Source: Megalobrama amblycephala
Taxonomy: Eukaryota; Chordata; Actinopteri; Cypriniformes; Xenocyprididae
Direction: 5' to 3'
DNA length: 64,000 bases
Assembly: GCF_018812025.1 (NCBI RefSeq)
Contig: NC_063044.1
Span: 68,792,595-68,856,594, forward strand
This document shows positions 45,573 to 57,490 of the stretch, piece after piece (the stretch's first letter is position 1; the number at the start of each line of letters is the position of its first letter). The position numbers and the translations under genes are program-made. The notes under the pieces are model-generated. The model did not search any database, had not been told where the DNA came from, and saw only the letters and a program-made list of their open reading frames with translations.

Positions 45573-46252
45573 TTAACAGGTTAAGAGACTGAGTTTAGGA
45601 GCCTGATGGCCTGGGGGAAGAAGCTCTCTCAGTCTCTCAGTTTTGGCCATCAGGCTATGGAAGTGCTTACCAGATGGCAGCTGGATGAAAAGACAGTAAC
45701 CATGATGACTGGAGCCCTTGATGATTTTAGCGTCTCTGCTTTTGCAGCGTTTGAGGTAGATGTCCTGCAGAGACGGCAGAGTAGACCCTGAGATGTGCTC
45801 AGCTGACTGGAGCTGTTCCCACAGAACACTGAAATACACTGAGTTAGTACACTTTCTATGGTTCCTGAATAGTTTTCAGGATTGCTGGCAAAACCTGTAT
45901 TTACTCAGCTGTCACAGATGGCACTGTCTTAGCCTGGCTTTATTCACCTGAGCCTGAATGTGTGATTTCCAAGTCAGGTCCTCAGAGATGTTGACACCAT
46001 GGTACTTGAAGCTACTCACCTTCTCCACACCTTCACCTTCTCCTGCTGTCTCTTCCTAAAGTCCACAATCAGCTCTTTGGTTTTGCTCACATTTAGAGAG
46101 AGACAGTAATCCTCACTCCGTGATGTGAATTTCTCTACTTCGTCCAAGTGTGCTGTCTCATTATTGCCGGATAAGGCTAAGAAACACAGTATCACAGTAT
46201 CAGCAAATTTGATAATAGAAGTGGAGCTGTGAGTGGAGACACAGTCATGTTC
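45573..46252 (-). mobile_element. Decayed L2/Rex-type LINE fragment
   Basis: Minus-strand reading in several frames gives the C-terminal part of an RT protein: EKVSSFKYHGVNISEDLTWKSHI (near 46010), then the frame 45839-45573 with LQDIYLKRCKSRDAKIIKGSSHHGYCLFIQLPSGKHFHSL and RLRELLPPGHQ. This corresponds to the LPSGRRYRAL…FFPQA tail of the LINE at 37102-40298. Frameshifts are numerous; catalytic RT motifs are absent. Confidence 0.7.
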
Positions 46253-47118
46253 AATTCAATTCACAATCATTTGTATAGCGCTTTTCACAATACATATTGT
46301 TTCAAAGCAGCTTTATAGAGAATGCATATCAACATTACAATTTAAAGAATGCAGTTATCTAATAATGTAATAATTTGGGCAATTAATTTACAAACACTGA
46401 TAGCAGTTTAATTGAAGGTAGAACCAATGTGCTCCTGGAAAAATGAATTACATATTAAAAATAATTAGGATATATAGAAATTTAGGAATGTGCATGTTGC
46501 ATCTGCTGAGGTCCTCGCAGGAGTTGGCGCCATCTCTTCACAGGTGTTGGTCATCTGAGGTCCTCTTAAGAGGCTGGATCCAAACTGAAGCTGATGTACT
46601 CTCTAGTCAAACAGAAAATTATGTGAATGCTTGGCTAAAGAGATGCGTCTTTAATCTAGATTTAAACTGGGTGAGCGAGTCTGAGCCCCGAACATTAACA
46701 GGAAGGCTATTCCAGAGTTTCGGAGCCAAATGTGAAAACGCTCTCCCTCCTTTAGTGGACTTAGATATCCTAGGTACAACCAGAACTCCAGAGTTTTGTG
46801 ACCTTAGAGAGCGTGAAGGATTGTAGGGCGATAGAAGATCGGTTAAGTACACAGGAGCTAAAACCATTTAGAGCCTTATAGGTCATTAGCAATACTTTAT
46901 AATCGATACGGAACTTAATGGGTAACCAGTGTAGAGATGATAAGATTGGTGATATATGATCATACTTTCTTGACCTGGTAAGTCAAGACTTACTAATTTG
47001 TACTAATTGTAGCTTGTTTATTGAAGAAGCAGGACAACCAGCTAATAATGAATTACAGTAATCTAGTCGAGACGTCATGAAAAGCATGAACTAACTTTTC
47101 TGCATCAGAAATAGATAA
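46253..47118 (-). mobile_element. 3' fragment of another LINE
   Basis: The minus-strand frame 46867-46619 reads LAPVYLTDLLSPYNPSRSL, then GGRAFSHLAPKLWNSLPVNVR and FKSRLKTHLFSQAF, a C-terminus common to many fish LINE copies. Upstream, broken frames hint at CPASSINK- and LDYCNSL-like text. The downstream 3' part ends in AGCGCTATACAAATGATTGT followed by GAATTGAATTGA. Only the 3' ~860 bp is present. Confidence 0.7.
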
Positions 47119-47850
47119 CATATTCCGTACAGTGGCGGAGGCAGAAAGTGGATGGTGGGTGGGCCTCTAAAAGTGTGGGTGGGCCAGAATAATTTGCATT
47201 ATCCCATGTTTTTCAACTAGCTTAATTTGGGAGGGAAAAAAAATGATGGGCCGACCCTCAGTGGCGTCAATTCACAAAAAGTCAAGTAATGGCAAGTTCA
47301 AATTACATTATTTAATATAATATTACGTGACAATATTAATTCAAGTAAATCTACGAGATAAGAACAAGACAAAACTGCAGTTACAACATGAACCAACAGC
47401 ACCAACCGATTGAAAAAATAACCTAATAATAATAATAATAATAATCACAAATTTGAAAATAACCTGGCATGGTAACAGGCAGCTATATGGATAAATAAAA
47501 ATAACAAAAAAATCAGTTTACGATTCTAAAAAAAAAAAAAAAGTGACAAACGTGCACACATTAACCCGATCACTTTATTTAGCGTTCATGTAAACATATG
47601 TTCAGATTCATCGAATGAATTTATTTATTTATTTAAGAAATTCATTAAAAACAGAATATTGCTTTAGCCTTATTCAAAGGCAGCAGAAACACTTGCGCTG
47701 TACAAAAGGCCAAGCTTTAATAATGACGTTAGCGCCCTCCGCTGGATATTTATTATATTGCACTGCAGGATGCACGTATCATCTTTGAATCACCTGACTA
47801 GTATTCTGTAATTTCATTGGTTTAAATCAGCAGAACTGAATGTCAATCAA
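47119..47850. other. Gene-free stretch with a possible element end
   Basis: CAGTGGCGGAGGCAGAAAGTG at 47133 and CAGTGGCGTC at 47260 look like ends of hAT-type elements, but no partner ends were secured. An (AAT)n tract lies near 47420-47443 and a poly-A run at 47529-47543. Confidence 0.4.
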
Positions 47851-47851
47851 A

Positions 47852-48023
47852 AGGCTTGTTCGAGATGCATCGGCGCTGCGCAGACCGATCGGCGTGTGAC
47901 ATCAAAGTACCGCGAGAGTGACTGGAGAGCATCCAACTCCTTATGCTTTTGAATCGCTCTCGCGGTACTTTGATGTCATACGCCGATCGGTCTGCGCAGC
48001 GCCGATGCATGTCGAACAAGCCT
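47852..48023. mobile_element. Short palindromic MITE, 172 bp
   Basis: Arms of about 70 bp: AGGCTTGTTCGAGATGCATC at the left, its complement (one mismatch) at the right, continuing through GGCGCTGCGCAGACCGATCG and CAAAGTACCGCGAGAG. The loop is ~30 bp. AAA flanks both sides. The arms are GC-rich against AT-rich flanks. No ORF. Confidence 0.85.
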
Positions 48024-49530
48024 AAAGACTGTTCGTGTCCAGACTTGTATTGAAACTGCGTCATTTGATCGTGCTGATCTGGTCCGATTTTTTGCTGATT
48101 TTTGTTCATACTGTGTGCGTACATCTTAAAAGTAAGTAGTTAAATACCCTATTATGTATCTGTTGTTAGATCTAGTTAGTTCTACGTTATATTGCAAGAC
48201 TAAATGTTCGCTAATCCCTTTGAAGTTGTCAATGCGCACGTAACTTCAATCGCGCATTCATTTCAGCATAAGACACGCTGAATAGCAGACTTTGAATGCA
48301 GCTGTTTAAATATGATGTGGAGATTTTTATTTCTGCTTTATTTGATTGTTGATTTAAAGTGAATATATGTATAATCTGAGGAAATATACACCTGCTGGGC
48401 TTCTAACTATGTCCAAATCTGTATGCTATGTATCATTGCTATTGTTATTATTGTTTCTGCCTCATAATTGTATATATTATATATATTCATTATTGTTATT
48501 ATTGTTCATTTATAGAACCACACACTCATACTGATGTATGAACAAAGACAACAGTAAAGAATCTTTTTGTGGACATGGACCAAGTGATTTATTGTTCTGC
48601 CTGGACAATCTTGCCACCAATATTAAGATCCACACCTTAACAACTTTCATACATACGCACTTCAATCAATTCCACTCGACGTTCTTGGTTTTCTTCCTAT
48701 TTATTAAATATAGGCAATTGGTTGATGAAACATTGATTGAAATTAAGATACAATTTCTACAAAACAAAATTCACTTTAAAGAAAGGCTTACTATAAAACA
48801 AAACTTAATGAAGTGGTCAAACTCATATCTGACCCGCTGCATGTCTCCCGACATTGTGCATCCGTCATGCTATTCACTTTTCATAATCAACATAGGTGAC
48901 ATTTAAAAAAAATAATATTAGGCTATGGCCCAATATTTAAATATAAATATGAAACTAAATTGGCTATTTTTATCCCTCTGGCCGACGAACGCGCCGGCGC
49001 GTTCTGGTGGATTTTCTCCTCATGACAGAAACAAGCCTTTCATCAAGACTACAAATGGTCTACTTTTATTCGTGTACGCTCACAATAACAACAAAACCTT
49101 GTACTTTTGTAAAATAAAATAAATAAAAAACAGGGTGCGCTTTCAGCTGTTTTTCTGCGAGAATCTTTCTGAAACACAAATCACAAATGAACTTAAACAC
49201 AGCCAGGGTTTTTTTTTTTTTTTGGAAAATTTGTAAAAAAAAAACAAAAAAAAAAACACATGGAGCTATATAATATTTTTGGCAGCTGTTACAGAAACAT
49301 TTTTACAAAAAAAAAAAAAAAAGATTTAACCTTGAGATTTGAAGTATTAGATAGATATTTGCAACACTACAATGACACTAATAATTCTTAATATCTGATA
49401 GAAATGCAAAATCAATCGGTAGTTAATAATAGAATAACGAGACACAAACCTCTACATCCAATCGCGTTTGGTCCCATTTATTTTCAAACTTTTAGTCCAA
49501 AAGTGCGCTCATTTGTATAAATACACGTTT
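48024..49530. other. Gene-free AT-rich stretch
   Basis: A 122-codon open frame at 48538-48906 has no recognisable motif and lies in AT-rich DNA; not called. T/A runs at 49210-49256 and 49305-49322. Confidence 0.4.
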
Positions 49531-50077
49531 ACCTCAGATTTCATAAGAAGCCGGCCATACGCAAGGTTTCATAATTTCAGAGGTCAGAAAATGTAGTTTG
49601 CTAGGGGGGTACGGGGGCTTGCTCCCCCGAGAAAATTTGATATCCTTGGTGTACATATGTGCATTTTTAAGACGTTTTAAAGCCAATGAATTGGATAACA
49701 ATAGCTTTAAAACCATGTCAATGTGACCGGCCTGCGCCTTCACTCTGCGTTGTGGTTTATAGATGAGACCGGACAACATAGATTCCTCAGACCACTTGTT
49801 TTTATTCTGAGATAATAAAAATAAAAACAAAATCAAAAGACAATCTGTGGCCTTTTTAGCATCAACCTTCCTTCAGCTGCGTTTACTGCGAACTGATAGG
49901 AAAGCGACCGGAACTCAATTTTTAAAGGAGCCGTGTACCATTTTTTTAACAATTACTACAAATACAGAAGAAAATGAACTTATAAGCGTAGAAAACAACT
50001 CAAATAACAAAAATCAATATAAAAATACTGGGAGAGATTTTGAGTGAAATTAATAAATTGATATAACATCTGTTACA

Positions 50078-50089
50078 TTCACCTCCCCT
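50078..50089 (-). promoter_or_regulatory. Polypurine tract and start of 3' LTR
   Basis: On the minus strand AGGGGAGGTGAA is followed directly by TGTAACAGATG. A purine tract next to a TG start, 340 bp past the last pol-related stop, is the expected 3' LTR boundary. The LTR's far end, perhaps around 49500, was not located, and no second LTR is in view for comparison. Confidence 0.5.
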
Positions 50090-50349
50090 AATTTCACCAA
50101 AATTCTGCATGTACAGAAAGAGGATTTTTTCTAAAGAATCACAATGCAAAAATTCCAGTTACAGCAATGAAAGCTATCTGTCTTAACAGATACAGAAAAT
50201 TTGAGGGTGATCAGACCTCAAAACCTCTTAGTAAAGTATGTTGCCAAGTACATCATACCACACTTAACCTTTGCAACAAATCCTCATTCACATTTTGTAT
50301 ATTACACTTAATGAAAAAAGATTTCTCAAAAGATAAAGAAGGAAGAGAA

Positions 50350-50351
<2 letters not shown>

Positions 50352-50388
<37 letters not shown>

Positions 50389-50389
50389 G
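50352..50389. repeat. AT microsatellite
   Basis: (TA)n run following a poly-A tract, within the Gypsy 3' untranslated region. Confidence 0.9.
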
Positions 50390-50429
50390 AAAGTAATCAT
50401 CCTACACAATCATAAAGATTAGAATAGGC

Positions 50430-51287
50430 TCAAAAGTGACTGAGATTTTTCCGAAACCTGTCTGACAACTTAGCCATTTTAAATGGTTTTTGGCCCATGG
50501 TTTCAATCAAACGGTTTACTTTTTTTACTACTCTACCAGCTCGTGTTGTAACCATGCCTTGCGCTTGGTCAGGAACTGACACTGACACATCATCACAGAC
50601 AGGTAAGTCGGGGTCAGTGATACCTAAATTGGTAAAGTCAACTGTTGCCATTACTTTATCACAATCAGAAGTTCCTGCGCTCAGTGTTTTATCAGGGAGC
50701 AACTGGTTTTGACTGTCTGGAGCAGAATCAACACAGTAAGTGCTATCACTCTCATCTTCTTCCTGTTCCATTTGTACATCAAATGATTTCAAACTCTTTG
50801 AGACATTGTCATTGAATACTAATGAATGTTTTCTGTTTTCAGGATCTTCGTCCTCCAAGGAATCAGTGGAGTTTGTTGATTGGCTCTCGCAGTCAGAATC
50901 GTTTGTGCAATCAGCAACTGAAGATCCACATGTTTCATCCTCAAGACAAGTCACTGGTAAGAAACTGATGTCTAAGAGCATATTTCGATGTACCACTTTA
51001 ATGTGTCCTTTGTCATCTCTCACTTTGTATATGTGTGTCTGAGGGTCATTATCCACAATGGTGTACACAGTAGGTTCCCATCTATCGGCCAACTTTCTCT
51101 TCCCTCTTTCTCCTTTATTGGCAATGAGCACTCTATCTCCATTGTTCAAATGTACTCCCTTGAGCTTGCGGTTATAAATCTTTGTCTGTTTCCTCTGTTC
51201 CTGCACAGCATGTTTTTGAGCAATTTCAGCTGCTTCGTGAAGATGAGACATTAAAGTTGCGACATAGCTGCTGTAATCAACAATCAC
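50430..51287 (-). pseudogene. Gypsy integrase C-terminal part and Pol tail
   Basis: 285 residues. VDYSSYVATLMSHLHEAAEIA and KIYNRKLKGVHLNNGDRVLI lead to GKRKLADRWEPTVYTIVDND and IYKVRDDKGHIKVVHRNML, the chromatin-proximal C-terminal fold of Gypsy integrases. An acidic Ser/Asp-rich tail of ~170 residues follows and ends LSDRFRKNLSHF. The sense extends slightly upstream of the Met (SKDPVIVDY) to the LINE junction at ~51302. Confidence 0.82.
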
Positions 51288-51301
51288 TGGATCCTTCGAT
51301 A

Positions 51302-51305
51302 CTTG

Positions 51306-51339
<34 letters not shown>

Positions 51340-54300
51340 AAACTTTATTAATCCCGGTAGGGAAACTGATTTGCCACCAACTTCGACAATACAACCAACA
51401 AACTCAGCACACAATTAACACACAGTTAAATTAAGAAACAATAAATACATGATTAAGGACCAGTAAGACATGATACAGTTCCACAATTAAGAAAAAAATT
51501 AACAGTGTTCATTAAAATATCTAACTTCTGCAGGGACAAAAGACCGTCTCATTCGTTCACTAGAGCACCGAGGCATTACTAATTGCTCACTGAAAGAGCT
51601 TCTAAGTTCTTTAAAAGTGTAGTGGATGGCCTTCAAAAAGCAGAATGATTTTTAATTTTGACCTTGTCCTCTTCTCTACAATGACCTCTAATAAGTCTGG
51701 AGTAAGACCAATAATCGAACCAGCTCTCTTGATCAGTTTATTTATCCTATTTTTGTCCTCAACAGGTATGTTGCCCCCCCAGCAAAGTACAGCATAGAAA
51801 AGAACACTGGCTAAGATCCCTTGATAAAAAAACATCTAAGAACTGTGAACTAACGTTAAATGATCTAAGTTTCCTCAAAAAGAAAAGTCTCGACTGGGCC
51901 TTCTTCATTAGGACATTAGTATTCTCTTTCCAATTCAATTTTTCGTCCAAGTGGACACCTAAAAATTTATATGACTGCACAATTTCGATCAACTGACCAT
52001 TAATTGTGACTGGAAGGACCTTCTCTTTTTTCTTTCTAAAATCGATCAAAAGTTCTTTAGTCTTCTCTACATTCAGTTTTAAAAAATTAGACTCACACCA
52101 GCTGAAAAAGGACTGAACCTCCCTTCTATAAGCCAAATCATCACCCTGAGTAAGTAAGCCCACTAAGGCAGTATCATCAGAGAATTTTTGTATCCAACTG
52201 GATGGCTGACTATGCCTATAGTCAGCAGTATACAGTGTGAATAAGAAGGGAGCTAAGACTGTGCCCTGAGGTACTCCAGTATTAGTTAAAGTGGTATCAG
52301 AAAGATTTTTACCAAGCCTAACAAACTGCGGTCGTGATAAGAGGTAATCTAAAATCCATGAAATGGTTGTATTGTGCAATTTACAATCAATTAATTTGTT
52401 GGCTAAAATATGTGGTTGTATAGTATTAAAAGCACTCGAAAAATCAAAAAACATGATCCTAACAGAGCTGGCAGTAGTTTCAAGATGACTATAAATGTTA
52501 TGGACCATAAAAAGTAAAGCATCATCTACCCCAACACCCTTCCGATATGCAAATTGCAAGGGGTCCTGAAAAACAGACACCTGCCTAGTCAGGTGATCCA
52601 ATACAACCCTCTCAAAACACTTCATAATATGAGAAGTTAAAGCAATAGGCCTCAGATTGGCAAGGTTGTTGAACACCTTAGCTTTTTTGGGAATAGGGAC
52701 AAGGCAAGATGTTTTCCACATAGCTGGAATCTTTGCAGAGGACAGAGACAAGGAAAACAATAAATAAAGGATGGAGCATAGCTGATCAGCACACACTTTA
52801 AGGGTGCGTGGATAAACACCATCGGGGCCTGCTGCCTTATTAGATTTAATACGCTTTAACTTCTGACGAACCTCTTCAATGTTAATATTAATAGCTGGGC
52901 TACAATCCTCAAGGCTATTCTGCCTAAGATTAAAAAGAACATTCTCATGTAGAGAAGAAAAGTCAAATTCATCAAACCTGGCAAAAAAAGCGTTGGCATT
53001 ATTAGCCTGTATACCCAGTTGACATAAACTGGGATTACTGGCCCCATATCCAGTAATAGACTTCATACCATTCCATAGCCCTCTTGTGTTGGTACAGGAC
53101 ACATTTCCTTCAACCCTTGCCTTATATTTTTGTTTGCCCTGTTTGATAATGACTTTCAACTCTCTTTGAGCATCTTTAATCTTTTCTTTATCACCACTAT
53201 AAAAAGCAGCTTTCTTCTTATTAATAGCAGCTTTAACTTCTCTGGTAACCCATGGTTTATTATTGGGAAAAATTTTAATTTGTTTGCTAGGGATTAAAGA
53301 CTCAACACAATAATTAATATAACAAGTCACTTTGTCAGAAATACTGTCCAAATCACTATCTCCATCAAAAAACACAGTCCAATCTGTGCATTCAAAGCAC
53401 CCCCTTAGTGATTCACAGGCATCCTCTGACCAGATGCGCACAGTCTTTGACGTAGTCGACTGTTTCCGTATCACCGGTGAATATTTGGACATCAAGGATA
53501 TCAGGTTATGGTCGGATTTACCCAGCGGAGGAAGCAATTTTGTAACATAGCCATCCTTAACGTTCGTATAAAACAAGTCAATAGTTTTGTCACCCCTCAT
53601 AGGACACGTCACCATTTGTTTAAAAGACGGTAAAGTGGTGGAGAGAGAGCAGTGATTAAAGTCCCCATTTAAGATAGCCAACACATCAGGAGAAGAATGC
53701 TGTAGGTTATGCATAATCCTCGAAATTGTCTCAGTGGCACATTTCCCATTACGCGATGGAGGAATATACGCCACCATAACAATAACATGGGAAAACTCCC
53801 TGGGTAGATAGTAAGGGCGACAGCTCACTGCAATGAGCTCAATGTTCGGGTCACAAACTCTCTCTTTTACCGTAACATGTTGAGTATGACACCACCGGTC
53901 ATTCACATACAGGCAGACACCTCCACCTTGCTTCTTACCAGTACTTGCTTGTTCTCTGTCCATCCTATGAAGTGTGAAACCTTCAATATCTACATGAGAA
54001 TCAGGTATCCTGTCCGACAGCCACGTCTCAGAAAAACAGATTAAACTGGTCTGTCGGAACATACGATTGAACTTCAAGCAGGCCGTCAACTCGTCCGCCT
54101 TGTTGACCAGGGAGCGGACATTCCCCATAATTACCGAAGGTAGAACAGGTTTAAATCCCCGCCGATGATTTCTAACCCGGACACCACCTCTGCTCCCTCT
54201 CTTCCTTCCTTTGGCCCTGGGCATGATTTCTGACATATCGACATCAGGGTCCAATAAACTTGGAGCAGAAACCCGCAGCCGAAGAAGCTCATTCCGGCTG

Positions 54301-54540
54301 CAAGCCCGGCTCTCTCATCACCTGGAGTGTTTGTGTGGCGTTCCAAACAATCAATGTCCACAGCCACAAAAGGCATACAAAGGTGCAATTGTTAAGTGAA
54401 ACCATAATCATGTCATCAGGAACCGATCACGCTAAAAATCTAAAATTAAACTAAACTAAATAAAAAAATAAAATAAAAAACATTAAACACAAACATTCGA
54501 CGCACAGTGGTAGCAGAGTCGCCAGCAAAGGGGGCGGCGC
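51302..54540 (-). mobile_element. L2/CR1-type LINE inserted in the Gypsy integrase
   Basis: The 3' end on the minus strand is AATAAAGTTTTTCAATCAATCAATCAATC, i.e. a (TCAA)n tail, abutting the Gypsy frame at ~51302. The 5' end is near 54540, where the integrase frame (LPVDVMFK) runs into GATTGGCGCCGCCCCC. About 3.2 kb and containing both endonuclease and RT, it is nearly full length. It differs from the LINE at 37102-40298 in sequence and 3' tail, so it is a different family. Confidence 0.85.
51611..54254 (-). pseudogene. LINE endonuclease-RT protein with a 3' frameshift
   Basis: The endonuclease motifs are VIMGNVRSLVNKADEL, CFSETWLSDRIPDSH, ILNGDFNHCSL and LGKSDHNLISL. The RT motifs are KAAGPDGVYPRTLKVCADQL, LRPIALTSHIMKCFERVV, FFDFSSAFNTIQP, GVPQGTVLAPFLFTLY and the active site KFSDDTALVG (FSDD instead of FADD), then YKFLGVHLDEKLNWKENT. 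Near 51830, at an A/T-rich run (ATAAAAAAACATC), the sense shifts to a second frame (MFFYQGILASVLFYAVLCWGGN, then IKRAGSIIGL), which ends at 51611. The first residue shown is a TTG-type codon; the sense continues upstream (ELLRLRVSAPSLL), so the true start lies before 54254. Confidence 0.82.
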
Positions 54541-55253
54541 CAATCTATCCAATCTATCTTTGAACATTACATCCACAGGTAATCGTGGGACACGTCCAAA
54601 CATGAGCTGGAAAGGTGCGTAACCCGTCGTCTCATGTACTGTGGAGTTGTACGCGAAGGTCAGAGTCTGAATTTGTTGCGGCCACTTATCCTTAGATCTC
54701 AAGGGCAAGGAGTGGAGCATATTCCCTAGGGTTCGGTTGAACCGCTCTGTGATACCATTGCCCATAGGATGATATGCAGTCGTGCGAGATTTGGAGACCC
54801 CAGAAAGTGTTAACAATTCAGCAGTGAGCTCGCTTTCGAAATTTGTTCCTTGTTCCGTGTGGATCCGCTCAGGGAAACCATACACGCAGAACCCATGATC
54901 CCATAACTTCCGAGCAACTTGCTTAGCTGTCTGGTTGATGCAAGGAAAGGCATGTGCAAGTTTAGTGAAATGGTCCGTCAGAACCAACACATCCACTGAA
55001 TGCTGTTTGTTATCCTCTGCACTCCAAAAATCAAGACAAACCAACCAACCAAAGTTTGAATGCTTTCCAGTGGAGCTCGAGCAGCTGGCTCAGGTGTTTT
55101 TGCCAGAATACACCTCTTGCAACACTTCACGTATTCTCTGATCTCACGCTCCATCTTGGGCCAGAAGAAGCGCTGTCTTGCCAAGTGAACTGTTCTAGCC
55201 TGTCCTTGGTGACCGGCAAGATCATGCAGACCATGTAGGGCTTTTTCTACCAT
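54540..55253 (-). pseudogene. Gypsy integrase: zinc-binding and catalytic core
   Basis: Frame 55253-54978 carries the HHCC zinc site (HDLAGH, then CCKRC). The catalytic core, in another frame (55044 down), has VCLDFWSAEDN (first Asp), VLVLTDHFTKLAHAFPC and, where the second catalytic Asp is expected in H-S/T-D-Q-G, HTEQGTNFES with Glu (codon GAA). ERFNRTLGNML supplies the final Glu, and LMFGRVPRLPVDVMFK the downstream conserved block. A frameshift separates the zinc site and the core at about 55000-55040. The protein is cut by the LINE at ~54540. Confidence 0.85.
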
Positions 55254-55306
55254 GCTCTGAGGCAGAACATACTGATGTCTCTTCTGTCTGCTTATTGGGT
55301 CCTTAG

Positions 55307-57490
55307 TTACCCTGTACAGAATCCATCACACACTTTTAGGTGATCCCATTGCTTGACAAGAGCCAACGCTTTGTAGTCGAGCTTTTCTCTCTCTCGTCTG
55401 GAAGGGCGTCTTTTACGGAGTACGAAAGGGAGTACCTTGGAAATGGTAAGGTCGAGCTCTTGACTTCTCTCCAACTCGTCATGAGAGAACATAAGCAGAG
55501 GTTGTTCATTTTGGCTAGTGGCTGCAGCCTGCTGAACTAACTGCACTAACTGAACTGCTCGTGTCACTGCTGCTGTTTCCCAATCACCTTGGACTTGGCA
55601 AAGTGTCTTAACAGCTGCTGGATCACATAACTGCACGTGACAGCTTGATTGACATCCAATCTGATCACTTATCTTGTGGCACTCAACCTTCAGACGAAAC
55701 ACATCCTGTATGCCTTCTTCTTCTACAGCATCAGCTTCGGTAAGTAAGCGGTTGTAACTCTCATTCATGAGCCTATGACTAATTGATCTTGCAAATGGAT
55801 CTCTGCTTAAGGTGTCAGCCACAATGTTCTTAACTCCTGCAATATGTTTGATGTCAAAAGAATAAGGGGCCAATTTTGAAACCCACCTTTGTTCACAGGC
55901 ATCGAGTTTTGGCTTAGTCATAATGTGCGTAAGTGGATTGTTGTCAGTCCAAACTGTGAAGCTGTGCCCCTTGAGCCAGTGCCTGAACTTTTCGCACACA
56001 CTCCACTTCAAAGTCAAAAACTCGAGCCTGTGCGCAGGGTACTTCTTCTGTGACGTGGTCAGGGTTTTGCTGGCAAAGGCAATTGGCCGAGCTATTTCTT
56101 CCCCAACTGGAACTTGGGATAGCACAGCCCCTAACCCATCCAGAGATGCATCAATTGAAAGAATCAAAGGCCTAGAGAAATCAGGATGTACCAACACAGC
56201 ACAGTTCAACAACTTCTCCTTGAGTGTATTGAAAGCAATATCGCATTCGTATGTCCAATCACTTGGATTCAGCTTTCTGAATGTGCCAACAGGCTTCCTA
56301 ACTCTTCCTTTAACTTTTCTCTTCTGACCTGCAGTTAGAGCAAAGAGAGGCTTGGCGATCGAAGAACAATTAGGAATAAAGTGTTGATAGTAGAAAATCA
56401 TTCCTAAAAACGACTTGATTATTCGCGCTGATGGAGTGAAGCCATCTTCCTCCATAAGTTGTAATTTGTTCATTTTGGATATAACATCCACCTTCGTGAA
56501 GTCCACAGAGACACCATAGCCAGAAATGATATGACCCAAGAACTTCACTGAATCACGCAAGAAATGACACTTTTTGGGACTCAGTTTGAGGTGATGTAAC
56601 CGAAGCCGCTGAAAAACCATTACAAGCCTGCTCAAAGCCTCTTGCTCCCTAGGTGCAAACACAAGCAAATCATCTAAATAGCAGAGCAAACTGCTGAAGT
56701 TCATATCCCCAAAAATGCTCAGCATCATCCGCATGAACGAAGCTGGACTGTTGCACAGGCCTTGAGGCATGCGGTTATACTCATTTAGTCCCATGGGAGT
56801 AATGAAAGCGGTGTATTTTTTGTCTTGTTCATGCATGGGCAAATGATAGAATCCAGAGGTTAAGTCCAGGGTGCTGAAGTAATTGTTACCTCCTAAAGCA
56901 GCAAGGCAATCGGACTGATGAGGGAGTGGGTGAGCATCTTTGAGTGTTCTCGCATTAAGCCACCTGAAATCCATACAGATGTGTAGGCTCCCATCTTTTT
57001 TCCATACAAGCACCAAGGGCGATGCATATTCGCTGACTGATTTTCTAATTATCCCCTGCTCCACCATTTCGGTTAACACCTGACGCAACTTCTGGTAATG
57101 AGCAGGAGGGATCCTCCGATATGGTAAACGGAAAGGCCTCTCATCTGTAAGTCGGATACGGTGTTCAAATGCCTTAGCTTCTCCACAGTCCAAGGGATGT
57201 TTGGAAAACACATCATTGTAACTCACTAATAACTGTACATGTTTTTCTTTAGATGCATCAGTGACTTTGCAGAGATCAATGTCAATTTCACTTAACCCAA
57301 CATCTTGCAGTGTCAAATTTAAAGTGCAATTTGGAGTAGCTTGCATCCCTGAACTAACCTCCTTTATCTTTCCAGTGCCCTGAAAGACTGGGAAATCTTC
57401 TGCAGCCAGACAAGGTGAAACATCTGCCAATTTCCGATTCTTCCTTAGCGTGACAGGTTGGTCAGGTTGGTTATTTTCATAGGTATCCAC
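55307..57490 (-). pseudogene. Gypsy reverse transcriptase and RNase H
   Basis: The RT spans residues ~110-300: EHRIRLTDERPFRLPYRRIPP, EYASPLVLVWKKDGSLHICMDF, STLDLTSGFYHLPM (first Asp), MPQGLCNSPASF and LCYLDDLLVFA (catalytic YLDD, ~272-275). RNase H begins LSIDASLDGLGAVLSQ, continues with FLTLKWSVCEKFRHWL and VWTDNNPLTHI, and ends IVADTLSRDPF. The linker to integrase follows (~580-727). The frame ends at 55307 because one base appears missing near 55315; the sense continues in another frame (ILYRVTKDPISRQKRHQYVLPQ) into the zinc site. 727 codons are open, so this is the best-preserved part of the element. Upstream sense (VARVITSMWGDRWIP) reaches the LINE junction at ~57530 in another frame. 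Confidence 0.88.

Noticed and set aside
48538..48906. 122-codon open frame as a small gene
   Set aside because: AT-rich region, no recognisable motif, no splice or promoter support.
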